Below are positions 24,500 through 35,456 of a stretch of DNA of 64,000 nucleotides, piece by piece. Each line of letters starts with the position of its first letter. The first letter of the stretch is position 1. The translations under genes were made by a program, and so were the position numbers. The notes beneath the pieces are model-generated. The model was given only the letters and a program-made list of their open reading frames with translations. It did no database searches and was not told where the DNA came from. The stretch comes from Gnetum montanum (lineage: Eukaryota; Streptophyta; Gnetopsida; Gnetales; Gnetaceae), in NCBI GenBank assembly GCA_015680685.1, contig MNCI01005010.1, positions 145,331 through 209,330 on the forward strand, in the 5' to 3' direction.

Positions 24500-25739
24500 A
24501 ATTCCTATAGATTCATTGAGGTACCTAATCTTATGAGACAAAATATCTTTTGTTACTAAGTTAGCAAATTTGAACTAATATGAATGGGTTTAATGGTTCC
24601 TTCTTTCTCTTCTTGCTTAATGAAATAGTACTTAATGTTAATGTATTTGGATTTTTTGTGAGGCACATAGTGTTTAGATAGTTGAATTAATGGTATTTTT
24701 TCACAATACAAATTTGTAGGAAGATCAAGTTTGAATCCTAAGTATGGGAGAATTTTATTTAGCTAGAGTATGCATTGGAGGCATTCATCAATGGCAATAA
24801 ATTCTGCTACATAAGTGAATAAGCTAATGGATTATTATTTATTTAATTTATACTATATTAATTTTTTTCATGAATAATTAGATCTCCTAATTTCCTCCTT
24901 ATCCTAGTTTACTTCTATTTCTAAGAAGTATTTGAGTTCTCCAAGGTCCTTCATTTCGAATTTAGTTTTCATGTTATTCTTGAAATCTTATACTAGCCTT
25001 TCATTAGTCACAATAAAAATAATATCATGTACATATAGTGATATGAGGATAAATTCATGTTCATTATTCCTAAAATATATTGTTAGTTCAAACATGAAAT
25101 TTTAATAATTCTTTCCCATAAGATATTAATTTTATAGAACCTTATCCTAAGTGCTTGCTTTCGGTCATGTAGAGCTTTGCTGAGTTTGCACACTTTGTTC
25201 TCTTTCTCTTTGATAACATAACCTTCAAGATGATAGATGTATGCTTCTTCTTTGATGTATCCATTTAGAAATGCTATGTTGACATCCATTTGATGATCCT
25301 TAAGATATTTATGTATTTCTATGGAAAGAATGAACTTGATGTTTTTAATTCTATCGACTAGTGCAATGATTTCTTCATAGTAAATGTGTTTCTTTTATTT
25401 GAAACATCTTTCTAAAAGCCTTTCTTGGTGTATTACAACTTTTCCTTTCTCATTATCCTTCATTTTATACAACCACTTGCAATCAATATCCTTTTTAGCA
25501 TTTGGTTTGTCTAGTAATTCTCATGTGTTATTTCTTAGGATGACATTATACTCTTTGCCCATGCTTCTTTCCAAACCTTTAATTTCATGGCTTCATTAAC
25601 ATTGGTTAGTTCACTTGACACTGTTGAATATTCCATATTTGCAATATTGTGAGATGTTTTAGTTCTTCTTTCAAAATTTATGTCCAGTATTTAAGTGCAA
25701 GAATGGTTTATTTAAATAAAAGATTTTAACTTTGATATG
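24500..25739 (-). pseudogene. copia-2 RT and RNase H
   Basis: Best open part is 25083-25289: MDVNIAFLNGYIKEEAYIYH, VCKLSKALHDRKQALR. Further on YVHD at 25024-25035 stands where YVDD is expected (first Asp to His), then KFEMKDLGELKYFLEIEV. The frame then jumps to the RNase H end: VAEFIAIDECLQCIL, LYCEKIPLIQLSKHYVPHKK and INIKYYFIKQEEKEG (to about 24560). The N-terminal half of RNase H is deleted between these blocks. Both copia copies have lost the catalytic YVDD in different ways. Confidence 0.85.
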
Positions 25740-26579
25740 TGATGAGTGGCAAGGTACCCCTACAACCAACCATATGAATCATAGGTGTTCATGTGCGATC
25801 TAGCTGAATTTCGTAGACTTTAGTTACCAAGTATGCCATAGCTAAATAGTGAGTTCATCTTGTTCATTCATTGTCTTCCCAGTCTTACTTGTGAAATGAA
25901 AATGTATGATTAAGTGTGAATGAGACATAAGATTTTTATTATTTTATGTTTTATCAATTTTCTCACGTAAAACAAGAATAAAAGTGAGAGTAATTAAGTG
26001 CTAAGTAAGCTATTTTCTAATCTAGCCTAACACAAGTAATCATCCCCACTTCTCATACACATCCTAAACTTCATGTAAACACTGCTAGGTTGTCAAACAC
26101 TAACCATTTCTAAGCTACCAAGTGTCACATGTATGTTTGAAGGGGTCATGCTTGTGTATTCTAATTAGTTTCTTAATTAATCAAAATTAATTTCTGAATG
26201 AATAACATTAATGTAAACTACATGAAATCACAATATGTAAATGCATAAAGATAGAAAGTCTGAAGTGCTACAAGGATGAATCAAAGAGCTCATCTTTATT
26301 GCCAACATAATGGTGTGTTTAGGTACATCAATGCTTGAATAAAGATCCAATAACACTTAGAAATTCTACTATATGCACTTGGAAAATATTCTAACTCTCA
26401 AATGAACAAACTGCAAGAATTTCACTACTTGACTTCAAAAACTACTCCTGAATCATGTGCCCAAGGGTTGTATTTATAGGCCTGGGAGTATCCTACGATA
26501 TTGCATGCCCAATATCATGTACTCAATATCACGGCCACTCCAATATCGGAGCTTATGAAAAACAAAATTCATCAATATG
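25735..26579 (-). mobile_element. solo LTR of the E1/E2 gypsy family with target duplication
   Basis: 25740-26574 is an 835-bp LTR on the minus strand, starting TGATGAATTTTG and ending CTCATCA, flanked on both sides by the 5-bp duplication ATATG (25735-25739 and 26575-26579). It matches the R/U5 part of the E1 and E2 LTRs in reverse complement (for example GGTACCCCT...CCAACCATATGAA near 25753-25778 and the AATAAAGATGAGC region near 26290-26305). It carries an inverted TATAAATA at 26471-26478. Removing it plus one ATATG restores the copia-2 reading order seen in copia-1 (CATATCAAAG at about 6311). It arose by LTR-LTR recombination of a full element. Confidence 0.92.
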
Positions 26580-27640
26580 TATTAAATTTTTCTTACTATA
26601 TGAAAAAATCATTTGTAGTGAACTTTTCCTCATCAAATGTAACACCTCTTGAAACATGATATTTTTGATTCATTGGGTTATAGCACCTATATCCATTGGT
26701 GTGAGAATTATAACCAAGAAAGATGCAATTCTTTTCTTTATCTTCAAGTTTGTTAATAAATTTTATTGGGGTCTTTACATAGCAATGATACCTAAATATT
26801 TTGATATGTCTTAGGTTCGGAATTCTATTGTATGAAACTTCATATGGATATCTCTCCTCATTTCTTTTAGTAATGATTCAATTAGAAATGTAACAAGAAA
26901 CTATGATAGTTTTCCTCCATAATAGGTTAGAAATTGAGGCATGCTTTAATACGCAACTTATCATGTCTTGTATTATTCTATTCTTTATTTTAGCTACTTT
27001 GTTTAATTATGGGATATATCTATATATGGTTTGATGATAGATACCATTTTCTTTAGATAACTTATCAAATTCTTTATTTATGAATTCAGCTCCTTTGTTT
27101 GATTTTATGACCTTAATCTTAACATTCATGGAGTTTTCAATTAGTTTGTAAAATGTTTCAAAGTATGTAATGGCTTCATATTTTTGCTTTAGATTTTAAG
27201 TCCAAGTATATCTTGAGTAGTCATCTACTATGATGATGAAATAGTTTTCTCCTCCTATTAAAATAGTGAGCATTAGTCCACATAGATTCAAGTGTAGAAG
27301 ATCAAATGGTTTTTTCTTCTTTATCATGAAAGAGTTGTAAGGAGAATTCATTTGCTTTCCTTTTATGCAAGGTTCATATTTATCTTGAGTAACATATAAA
27401 GTTATTATTCCTATATCTTTTTACTATTTGATAATTCTTTTAATTTTGCAATAGGAGATATGACCAAGCCTTCCTTGCCAAAGTCTCGACTTGATGAAAT
27501 TCTCATTAACATTTTTCTTAACTTCATCTTTGTTTGGGATTTAATTATCGTTTGTTGTGAGGAAATTATTTTATTCAGTAGTATGGTTGCTTATGATGTC
27601 TCATGTTTCATTGAGATAGTTGCATTCAAGGAAATATATT
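26580..27640 (-). pseudogene. copia-2 GAG-pre-integrase and integrase
   Basis: Minus strand, from 27640 down: ISLNATISMKHETS, LWQGRLGHISYCKIKRIIK (GAG-pre-integrase, near 27430-27490), then across stops the first DDE core block with LLHLNLCGLM-like and VDDYSRYTW-like stretches near 27200-27310, and the VIKSNKGAEFINKEFD-like second block near 27060-27120. The C-terminal end near 26640-26720 matches copia-1's VSRDIIFNE region. The plus-strand 63-codon frame at 27460 is only its shadow. Confidence 0.75.
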
Positions 27641-28382
27641 CTATTTTTTAAGGCTTTGATTTTCACAATTTCTAGATCATTGGGTTTGTTGATAATGTAG
27701 AAATTACTTTTGAAACTGATACTATTTCCTTCATTAGAGACTTTTCCAAAAAATATGAAAGGGTTGAAAAGAATAGGAACATAATATACATTCGAAATGG
27801 TGAATTTTTATTCATTGCTTAATTTAAATATACAATCTTCTATTCCTTATATGACTAAGTATTTTCCATATCCAATTTTGATGTTGCTAAAATTATTGTT
27901 TATTTTGTAATTTAGAAGATAATTTTTGTAGGATGTTATGTGATTAGAGCACCAACTACCTAAGATTTAAGAATCGTATTTTAATTCTTTAATTTAATTA
28001 AATATTGTATAATTACTTGGCTCTTCTTCTTGAGTATCCTCTTAAGATGATGACAAAGTATCTTATTCTATTTGTGATTTTTATCCATGTATTATTTCAA
28101 AATTGATTCTATTCTAACATTGGCTAATGCTATGACCTTTTCTTTTGTGGAATTTGCATTATGATAATAAATTTTTATCCTTTCTTTATCTTTTAGATTA
28201 TTCCATATGCCTCTTTCTCTAGATTATCTTTTTATCCTTCTCTTGTATTTTGGCCACCATTTTCTTCTAAGTTTGTTTATTGATCTCTATTCTAATAATT
28301 AAATCTTTCTCTTGCTCTAAATCTTCCTTGCCTACCTCTTCCTCTTTATTTAGTTATGTAGGCTTTATTATCTTCACTAGAT
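27641..28382 (-). pseudogene. copia-2 nucleocapsid/protease region
   Basis: Minus strand. Lys/Glu-rich linker (28200-28370), then ERIKIYYHNANSTKEKV near 28110-28160 where a zinc knuckle (C-x-x-C-x-x-x-G-H) would stand but is eroded. The protease start near 27960 resembles a broken DSGCSHH motif, followed by HPTKIIF-ITK, also present in copia-1. Weakly preserved; assigned mainly by position between gag and integrase. Confidence 0.5.
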
Positions 28383-29016
28383 TATTTATTATTCTTCAAA
28401 ATTTATAGAGTTTTGACTTTAGCAACTAATTCATTGATACTAAGCATGTTGAAGTCCTTTGAAAGAGTAATGTTTTCCATCACATTTTTAAATCTTAGAT
28501 CTATGTACATAGCTTGAACAACTTCTTCAACCTTTTTCTTGTTTGTATATCCATAGTGATATTCATTTATTTTATGTAAGTTGTCATACATTCTAAAGAA
28601 GAAGTCATCAACACTTTTATTTCTTCCAATTTCCAAGGTATTAAAATTTTATTTGTAGACTAGTTGCTAACATTGTTGATTTTTCAAGCTTCCCTTGTAT
28701 TCTAATTGGAGAATATCCCATACTTCTTTGGAAAAATTCTAAAGAATTTATTTGCTAAAAATAATTTTTGATATACTAGTCAATAACATCATAAGAGTTA
28801 AATTGTTATTCCTCTTCTTTGTTTCATATTCTTTGATTTGTAATGTAGTGAAATCTTCAAAATCATGGATGAATTCAAAAACTTTTTCTACTATTTTTCA
28901 ATAGTTACTTTTTTCAAGGAGACCTTTCATCATCCTTATCCATAGGCTAAAATATTGAGTGCCATCGAAGATGATGGAGAATCTAGCTATGTATTTTATG
29001 CTCATTTTTTAGGTGA
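28383..29016 (-). pseudogene. copia-2 gag (UBN2-like)
   Basis: Minus strand. After MSIKYMARFSIIFDGTQYF near the 5' end come YFSLWIRMMKGLLEKSNY and VFEFIHDFEDFTTLQIKEYE, with EVWDILQLEYKGS at about 28690-28730. The longest open part (28403-28636) reads NKSVDDFFFRMYDNLHKINE, then ENITLSKDFNMLSINELVAK. This is the Gag core order of plant copia elements (W-x-x-L...Y-x-G...F...L...L). Mostly absent from copia-1. Confidence 0.8.
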
Positions 29017-29037
29017 ACTTGACTCTTTGATACTAAA
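29017..29037 (-). other. primer binding site of copia-2
   Basis: Minus strand TAGTATCAAAGAGTCAAGTT, 2 nt inside the 5' LTR end, a decayed version of the tRNA-Met site TGGTATCAGAGC. Confidence 0.7.
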
Positions 29038-29903
29038 TGAAGGAATTTTAGGTAGAAAAATAATTGCTTGGTTATCTTAACTTCATAAATAATCAACTAA
29101 TAAAATTTGTATTTTTTGAAAGCTTAGGAATTTCTCTTTAATTTAAAAAAAGGAATTATTACAAGAGATATACAAAAGCTAAGGTTATATTATGTTCTTT
29201 CCAATCTATCAAAAATCATGATAATTCTAGTAGTACAAACTTTAGAGATGATAAATCAAAAGTTATTAAGTTTCTAATGCTAAAAATTCACGTAAAACTT
29301 TCTACAAATATTATCTTTCAAATAAATCTAATATCACATCAAATATTTGTGTGGTGAGAGACAAATGATCTAATTACTAACCATCATTTATTTAGGCAAA
29401 ATTTTAGGATTTAGAAAATTTACTAAATTATAAAGCCATTTTCTTTAAAATCAAAACAAATATTGAACTAAAATTTTACCTACATGTAGAAAAATATTCT
29501 ATCTTTTTAATAAATCTAGAATCATTGAAAAATATTCCAAAATGACTAAGATATGATCAAAATAGTGAATGCCCCTAATTATAACTGTTCAACTTTCAAA
29601 GTTGAGTAAATAACGATGAAATGATAATGAAATAGTTAAATGCTTACTGAAATTATGTAGATAATTTCATGATTGAAATTTCCAAGAGATTCCTTGGATA
29701 TATATATGTGATAAGTAGGGTAAAGTTTACTAAAGATAATACAATATAGCCCCAATGAAAAAAAAAATTTAACTAAATATATATATGGATTGAGGCCCAA
29801 ATAACATTACAACTATCCATCAATCTAGAAATTTTATATATTTTATTAGAATACTATTCTATTAAAATAAAAAAATATTGTCTTCTACTCTAAGAATTGA
29901 ATA
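29038..29903 (-). repeat. 5' LTR of copia-2
   Basis: Reverse-complement counterpart of 3825-4704 and direct counterpart of 23556-24431. Ends ATTCCTTCA before the primer site. The outer flank is AT-rich and a five-base ATTTT occurs on both sides of the element, but in this composition it is weak evidence for a target duplication. Confidence 0.8.
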
Positions 29904-30239
29904 TTTTAGTGGTTATATTTTTAGTGCTAGAATAAAATACTAAGAAATTTATATATTATATGTGCATAAAACCTTTATATGCCTCCATTCTTACCATGTC
30001 TTTTGCTAAGCTAATTCCACTCTACTTATCTAATTCCATTACTTCAAGGTTCTATTTAGCTACCTCCACAAAAGAGCAAAGCATAGTGATAACAATAATA
30101 ATTGATTATGATGATATTTTTATTGGTATTATTGCTACCACTCAGTTATTTTTTCAACCATTTTTTGCTTAAGATTATTATTTACATTTTATTTTATTGT
30201 GGTTTTATTGTATGATCCTATGTTATAGTTGAATTTTTT

Positions 30240-30850
30240 TGTCTTTATTTTTTTAAAATGTATATTTTATTATTGGTGAAAAATAGATCTTAGGGTAGGA
30301 TGATCAGTTCTTCTCATCAATATCAATTGTTTTATAAATATATATCTCTTTTTTCAATTCTTATTGTAAATAGTAAGAAAGAATTTTGCGGTTGATGCAT
30401 TCTTGTCAATATCCTTTGCTTTTTTTCGATTTTAAATGCACTTATTTATGTTTTAGATGATTTTATTTTATGATTTTTTTCTGTAGATGGATGCTTCTTA
30501 TACTTTTATTTTTTCTAAATCTGTATTTTGTTCTTGATGAAAAATAGAGTTAAGAGTAAGGTGATCTAGTTTTTCTCATGAATATTTACTATTTTATAAA
30601 TTTAAATTTCTTTTTTCAATATTTATTATGAATAGTAAGAGAGGTTTTGAATATTCCCATGTTAAATTTTACGTCCACTCATTTATGTTTTAAATGATTT
30701 TATTCTATAATATTATGTTATAGATGGATACTTCTTGTTCTTTTATTTTTATTTTTCTAAATATATATTTCATTTCTAGTGAAAACTAGCTAAGAATAAG
30801 ATGATCTAGTTCTTGTTAATATTTAGTTCTTTATATATTTATATTTATTT
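30240..30850 (+). repeat. degenerate ~250-bp tandem repeat
   Basis: Two and a half diverged units starting near 30254, 30516 and 30758, each with GTATATTTT-type start, GGTGAAAAATAGA, AAG(G)ATGATC(T)AGTTCTTCTCAT, TTTATAAAT, TTTTTTCAAT and AATAGTAAGA(A/G)AG. Periods are about 262 and 242 bp. No coding content. It lies between copia-2 and the LINE. Confidence 0.8.
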
Positions 30851-30929
30851 TTATGTCTAGGTTTAAAGAAAGTACAAAGAAAACAACCTCATAGGATTCA
30901 CAACTGTATGCTATTTAAACATTTTGTAT

Positions 30930-33348
30930 TATCTTGTATTTGTCTAGGTTTTTGTTCTTGATAGTAATGCTTGAAAAACTTAATGGAAGAGTTGGAGCCT
31001 TCTTACCTAAGATAATAATGTTTTCTTCTATCTAAAATGTCTGTTAGAATCCTTATGCATCACCTCATCCCAAATAGAAACCTTTATTGAATTGAAAAAT
31101 AAAGGAATTCTAAAATATTTGGTATGAATATTATCTTCTTCACACTATATCTTGTTGCAAGAAATTAAAACAATAAGTTTAAAAGTCTCAAAATTATAGA
31201 TCGTACTCTTATTAAAATTAATCTACAATCCCAAGGCTTGTGCAAACTAACTCAAATAAATAGACATTTATAAGAGTATTCTATGATAAGAAAAGTATCA
31301 TTCACAAATTATGAATATGTAAAATTAGGATAACAAAAAATTTCAAGTGATATCTTTAATAAGACCAAATTTCTGATGTTGTTACAGAAACATCCCCAAA
31401 CCATCAATAACAAGGATACATAAATAAGGGAAAATAGAATACCCTTGATGAATTTCATTCTTTACCTATATGTCACCTACTTATTATTGATTTTTTGAGA
31501 AGGAAAAAGAGAACCTTTGTTACAGTGTGCTAATTTTCTAGGCATGTGGTTTGGAAAATCAAAATTTTTAAGCACTGCAAACATGTAGGTCTAGGACATT
31601 CTATCATAATCCTTACTAATGTTTAGTTTTAAAGAAACACTAGGATACTTTTGAGAGTGCGTATAATGGAGTATTTATTCAGTGAGAAGCACTTGGTTCA
31701 GAATGTGACTACTTAAAATAAAACCATCTTACTTAGGAGCAATAATGAAATGTAAAACATCGCTAATTCAGTTAGCCAAAAAATTGAAGATTATCTTAGA
31801 TAAAGTAGTGTAGAGGCTTATAGGTCTAAAATTCCTAATATGAAAAGCATCACTTTTATTACAAATTAGAGAAATCCAAGTATATCTAACTCATGAAGAA
31901 TAAAATCTATTTATTAAAATTCAAAAATAATATCATAAATATCTTTTCCAATAATATTTTAATATGCTTTTAAAAATTTAGTTGGAAATCCATCAATACT
32001 AGAAGCCTTATTATTGGCCATACTATTAATTATATTAAATATCTCCTTTTCATAAGGTGGAGAATTAAGAAAATGAATGGTAGTAGAAGAAAGAAAAACA
32101 TTCAAAAAGCTAATCACTCTATCTAGTAAAAAATGATATACCTCAATACTAACTCTCAAAGGATTATGATAGAACGTAACTAAAATGTTAATAATATTTA
32201 TTGAATGATTGATAAGATGACCATATTCCTTTTCCACATATATAATTTAAGACATGGTAAATTGAAAATAAGCATATTGATGAAAACAATGAGCATTAGA
32301 ATCATCTTCTTTCAACCACTTAAACTTTGACCTTTACTATAAATATTGACATTCATCTTTTCAAATCTCATCTAACATGTAAAGAAAATACCATTTCAAC
32401 ATCTATTTAATCTAAGACCAACGAAAAAGATTAATCTCTAACTATATTGTATTTGAGATCGGTAAATCTTTTTCCTTTTGGTTGACTAAAGGATTTTTCT
32501 TACACCACCCAATAAATACCAAACGAACTTGTTTCACAATTTGTAAGATTTTATATTGAATTATAACTAAAAAAATTGTGCCAACATGAAATAACAATGT
32601 CTTAAGACTGATTCAGGTTGTTCCAATAATTTACTCAATGAAAAGAAGGTTTAGAATAATAGCATTAGTACAAAGTAATAAAAGCTAATGATTAGAAATA
32701 ATATGAGGCAACCTTGTAGTAGTGACTAGAGGAAAAAGTAAAGCCCATGACATGAAACATTAAAAACTATTCAACTTACAAGAAACTCTATCTAGACAAG
32801 CTCTTTGATTAGTCCATGTAAAATAACAACATGAGATAGAAAAATCATAAAGACCTATATTCTTAACAAGTTCTCCAAGCAGAGCATGAGGAAAAGGATA
32901 CCAATGTCATTATTTTTTGTGATGAAGCACCAAATTAAAATCCATAGTAATCAAAAAGAAAACTGAAATATTTTAAACTAATAAAGAAAATTTTTATCAC
33001 AAAGGAACATGATCATAAGCTTTTAGTGGCCCATACACACACACCAAAATCCATGAGGGAATCCTTGAAATGTGAATAACTATAGGATGAAAGTCAAACA
33101 ATAAAAGAGATATTGGAAATATCTACCTCCAAACAATCCATAACTCTCTAAATCTATCAATAGTAAGTGAAAAAGAAAATCCCTAACAAGAAAAAAGCTT
33201 TTGAATAAAACTCACACTTTCAACATCATTTAGCTTTATCTCTTGAAGATAGAAAAAATATATATTTTTAAAAAATTAACTGAAATTTAATGGTTTCTTG
33301 GTGAGTATGGATGAGAACATCTCTCATATTATATGTGATAATCTTCAT
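30930..33348 (-). pseudogene. L1-type LINE ORF2: endonuclease and RT
   Basis: Minus strand from ATG at 33348. MKIITYNIRDVLIHTHQE matches the L1 endonuclease start (MKIxxWNxRGL), then FFLQEIKLND (catalytic Glu), VCVYGPLKAYD, MDFNLVLHH near 32935 (GDFN block) and YFTWTNQRACLDRVS near 32780-32825. RT follows: KWLKEDDSNAHCFHQY, EKEIFNIINSMANNKASS-DGFPTKFLKAY at 31959-32060, and FVNDTFLI at 31295-31309 where active L1 has FADD. ORF2 would nick target DNA and reverse-transcribe its own RNA there. Interrupted by many stops. The RT C-terminus is lost after about 30950, at the tandem repeat. Chromovirus D cuts the element just upstream of this start. Confidence 0.85.
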
Positions 33349-33367
33349 GTACAATTGGAGGATGAGA

Positions 33368-34226
33368 TGATATAGGGACACCTCTTTCAATTCCTTTTTC
33401 CTTCTCTATAGTTAATTTGTGTAGGTTTCAAACACTATGGAGACATCTTGGTAATCCAAGAGATGTCTTTGCCAAATGATGGATCTTCACATGAGACATT
33501 TGGTAGATCTAGGAGACATATAGGTATATGTAGAGGCATCTTTACAATCTGGAAGATGTCTTTGATAACATGTCTCTTCTAGGAGAGAGACATATCTCAC
33601 CCTTTAAAGATGTCTCCCAATCTCAAGAGACATCTCTCCTAAAATTTATAGTTTTTATAAAGACATCTCTCTAAGCCCAAAGATGACCTATACAGCTAGA
33701 GAAACGTTTTTGGTATTAGTTACAAATGGGAAATGAACCGAAAAAGAGGAGAAAAAGAATAAAAATAGCTAGAATCTTTAAGTTGATATTGAGGAAAGGT
33801 TTCTAGATTTCTTATTTCATATTTCTAATAAATATTAGAAGTTGTTTCATGTTTTGAAAAGATTATAGTTGAGGAGAGTAGTATGAGAGCATAAATTAAT
33901 GAGTGCATGATTTTGCATGCAACTCTATGATAAAATTTTATATGAGAATGACCTATGTGGGTGTCTCTTCTATGCATGTATGAGTTTACTCTCATTCACT
34001 TGTGCCTTGCATTAAGAATAGCTATGATGTTGTTATAGAGCCTTATGCTATATAACTTTGTTTAAGTGTTTGTGAGTAATATGAATGGTTATGGGTTGTG
34101 GTTACTCTTCTTTACATTAATTAAAAATTTCTACTTTTCTTGTTTTCTAGCATACTAAATTATCTTTCATAATATTTTAATTTAGTGGGATTAGAAAGTT
34201 AAATACAAAGGAGTGAACTACCCCCA
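33368..34226 (+). repeat. 5' LTR of chromovirus D
   Basis: Starts TGATATAGGGACACCTCTT and ends ACTACCCCCA. Matches 38934-39728 throughout. 33440-33632 holds seven TGTCTC/GAGACA hexamers. The later part includes the landmarks GAGTGCATGA, CTTGTGCCTTGCA and TTTAGTGGGATTAGAAAGTTAAA. Confidence 0.9.
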
Positions 34227-34232
34227 AAATTA

Positions 34233-34245
34233 TTAATATTAGAGC
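34233..34245 (+). other. primer binding site of chromovirus D
   Basis: TTAATATTAGAGC followed by ATTTAGG, a decayed form of TTGGTATCAGAGCATTAGG, the tRNA-Met site usual for chromoviruses. It starts 6 nt after the LTR. Confidence 0.7.
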
Positions 34246-34301
34246 ATTTAGGTTAATTTTTACTTCAAAAAGTTAGTTGTAGATTTTTTTTTCAAATTCA
34301 C

Positions 34302-35450
34302 ATGATGCCTAAGAAGAAATAGGTTCAATCCCTAAATAGAGACATGGAGACCATGAAATATGCCTTTCAACTGATGATTGCTCAATTCAATGAAATTAGT
34401 AATAAGGTATACACGAATCTAGGTCCCAGTTATATTCAAACTCATAAAGAGGATGAATATTCACATTCAAATAATCATGAAGAAGTTTCCTAGTGTAAGG
34501 AAGGAGAAGTAGATGATTAAAAAGGATAATCTAGCTATGGGAGTGTTAGAATTCATCAACCAAGAATTCCAATGGGAGGGAACTCACTTTCTCATATTAG
34601 GGTTCACATAGCTCCATGACTAGCATTGACTTATTCCCTTTAAAATCTTAATGATGAGGATGAAGCATGGCTTACTACAGTATTTAGAAATGCTACTAGA
34701 GTTTTGTATGTATAATTGAAGACTTTCAAAGCTTTAGATGGTGCCAATGCTTTTGCAAGTTTGCTGAAGGTACTTGATAAGCATTTCAAGTAGGAAGAGG
34801 TACCAAATCAATTTAGTATACCTATTTCTAAATCCAAATTAGAAGGTATGAATTCTACTTGATGGAAAAAGGAGTTTTAGGCTTATGAAAGATAAAATGG
34901 ACCACCTATCAGGTATTGAAAGTTGATGAAATATAGTTGAGAGGAAAATTTGAACAATCTCAAGAGAGGCAAGAGATGTTCATGAAGTTGAAATTTCTAA
35001 GGAAAGGTTATAAAGATATCAAGGAGTTTTACATTAAATTTGTTGAAATATTCTATCAAGCTAAGGTAAAGTAGGATGAGTATGAATAGGCTTTAAACTT
35101 TCTAGAGATCTCAAAATGAGGTATTAACAGGATTTGTCATTTTTTGACTTACAAACTCTTGATGAAGCTTATGATTTGGTGTTCAAGGTAGAAAAGAAAC
35201 TAAGTGGTTTTGGGAATAGAAGCATGCAAGATTCCAAGGTAAAGAATAAGGGATCCAAATCTAAGAAGGTATCCAAGTATAAACTTGAAGATAAATATGG
35301 AATCCATAATAAGAAGACAAAAAATGATCATGAGAAGGATAAAACCAAGAAGGATTGAGACAAGGAAAGGATCAAGATAACAACTAATCTAAGATTCAGT
35401 GCTTCAAGTGTGAAGAATGGAAATGTTCATTTATCAAGACAACAAAGGAA
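34302..35450 (+). pseudogene. gag of chromovirus D
   Basis: Begins near ATG 34302 with MPKKK then METMKYAFQLMIAQFNEISN (coiled-coil-like). Across stops it continues with DEDEAWLTTVFRNATRVLY and ALDGANAFASLLKVLDKHFK, then SKLEGMNST-WKKEF. A short open frame at 35134-35358 is Lys-rich (SKSKKVSKYKLED), and at about 35395-35440 IQCFKCEEWKCSF is a knuckle remnant with the first two Cys kept but the G-H and last Cys replaced. Dead by stops and at least one frameshift. Confidence 0.8.
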
Positions 35451-35456
35451 AATGAT

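Larger units (their letters stand above)
23556..29903 (-). mobile_element. Ty1/copia element, copia-2 (inverted, with nested solo LTR)
   Basis: Same family as copia-1, opposite strand. 5' LTR 29038-29903, primer site 29017-29037, gag 28383-29016, protease region, integrase (26580-27640), RT/RNase H (24500-25739), 3' LTR 23556-24431. Unlike copia-1 it retains gag, but part of RNase H is deleted near 24820-24900. A gypsy LTR with a target duplication sits between the integrase C-terminus and RT. All frames are broken. Confidence 0.85.

Noticed and set aside
29960-30172. 70-codon frame with IIDYDDIFIG, resembling a copia YVDD block
   Set aside because: No other RT block before or after it and it sits between other elements; the match is too short.
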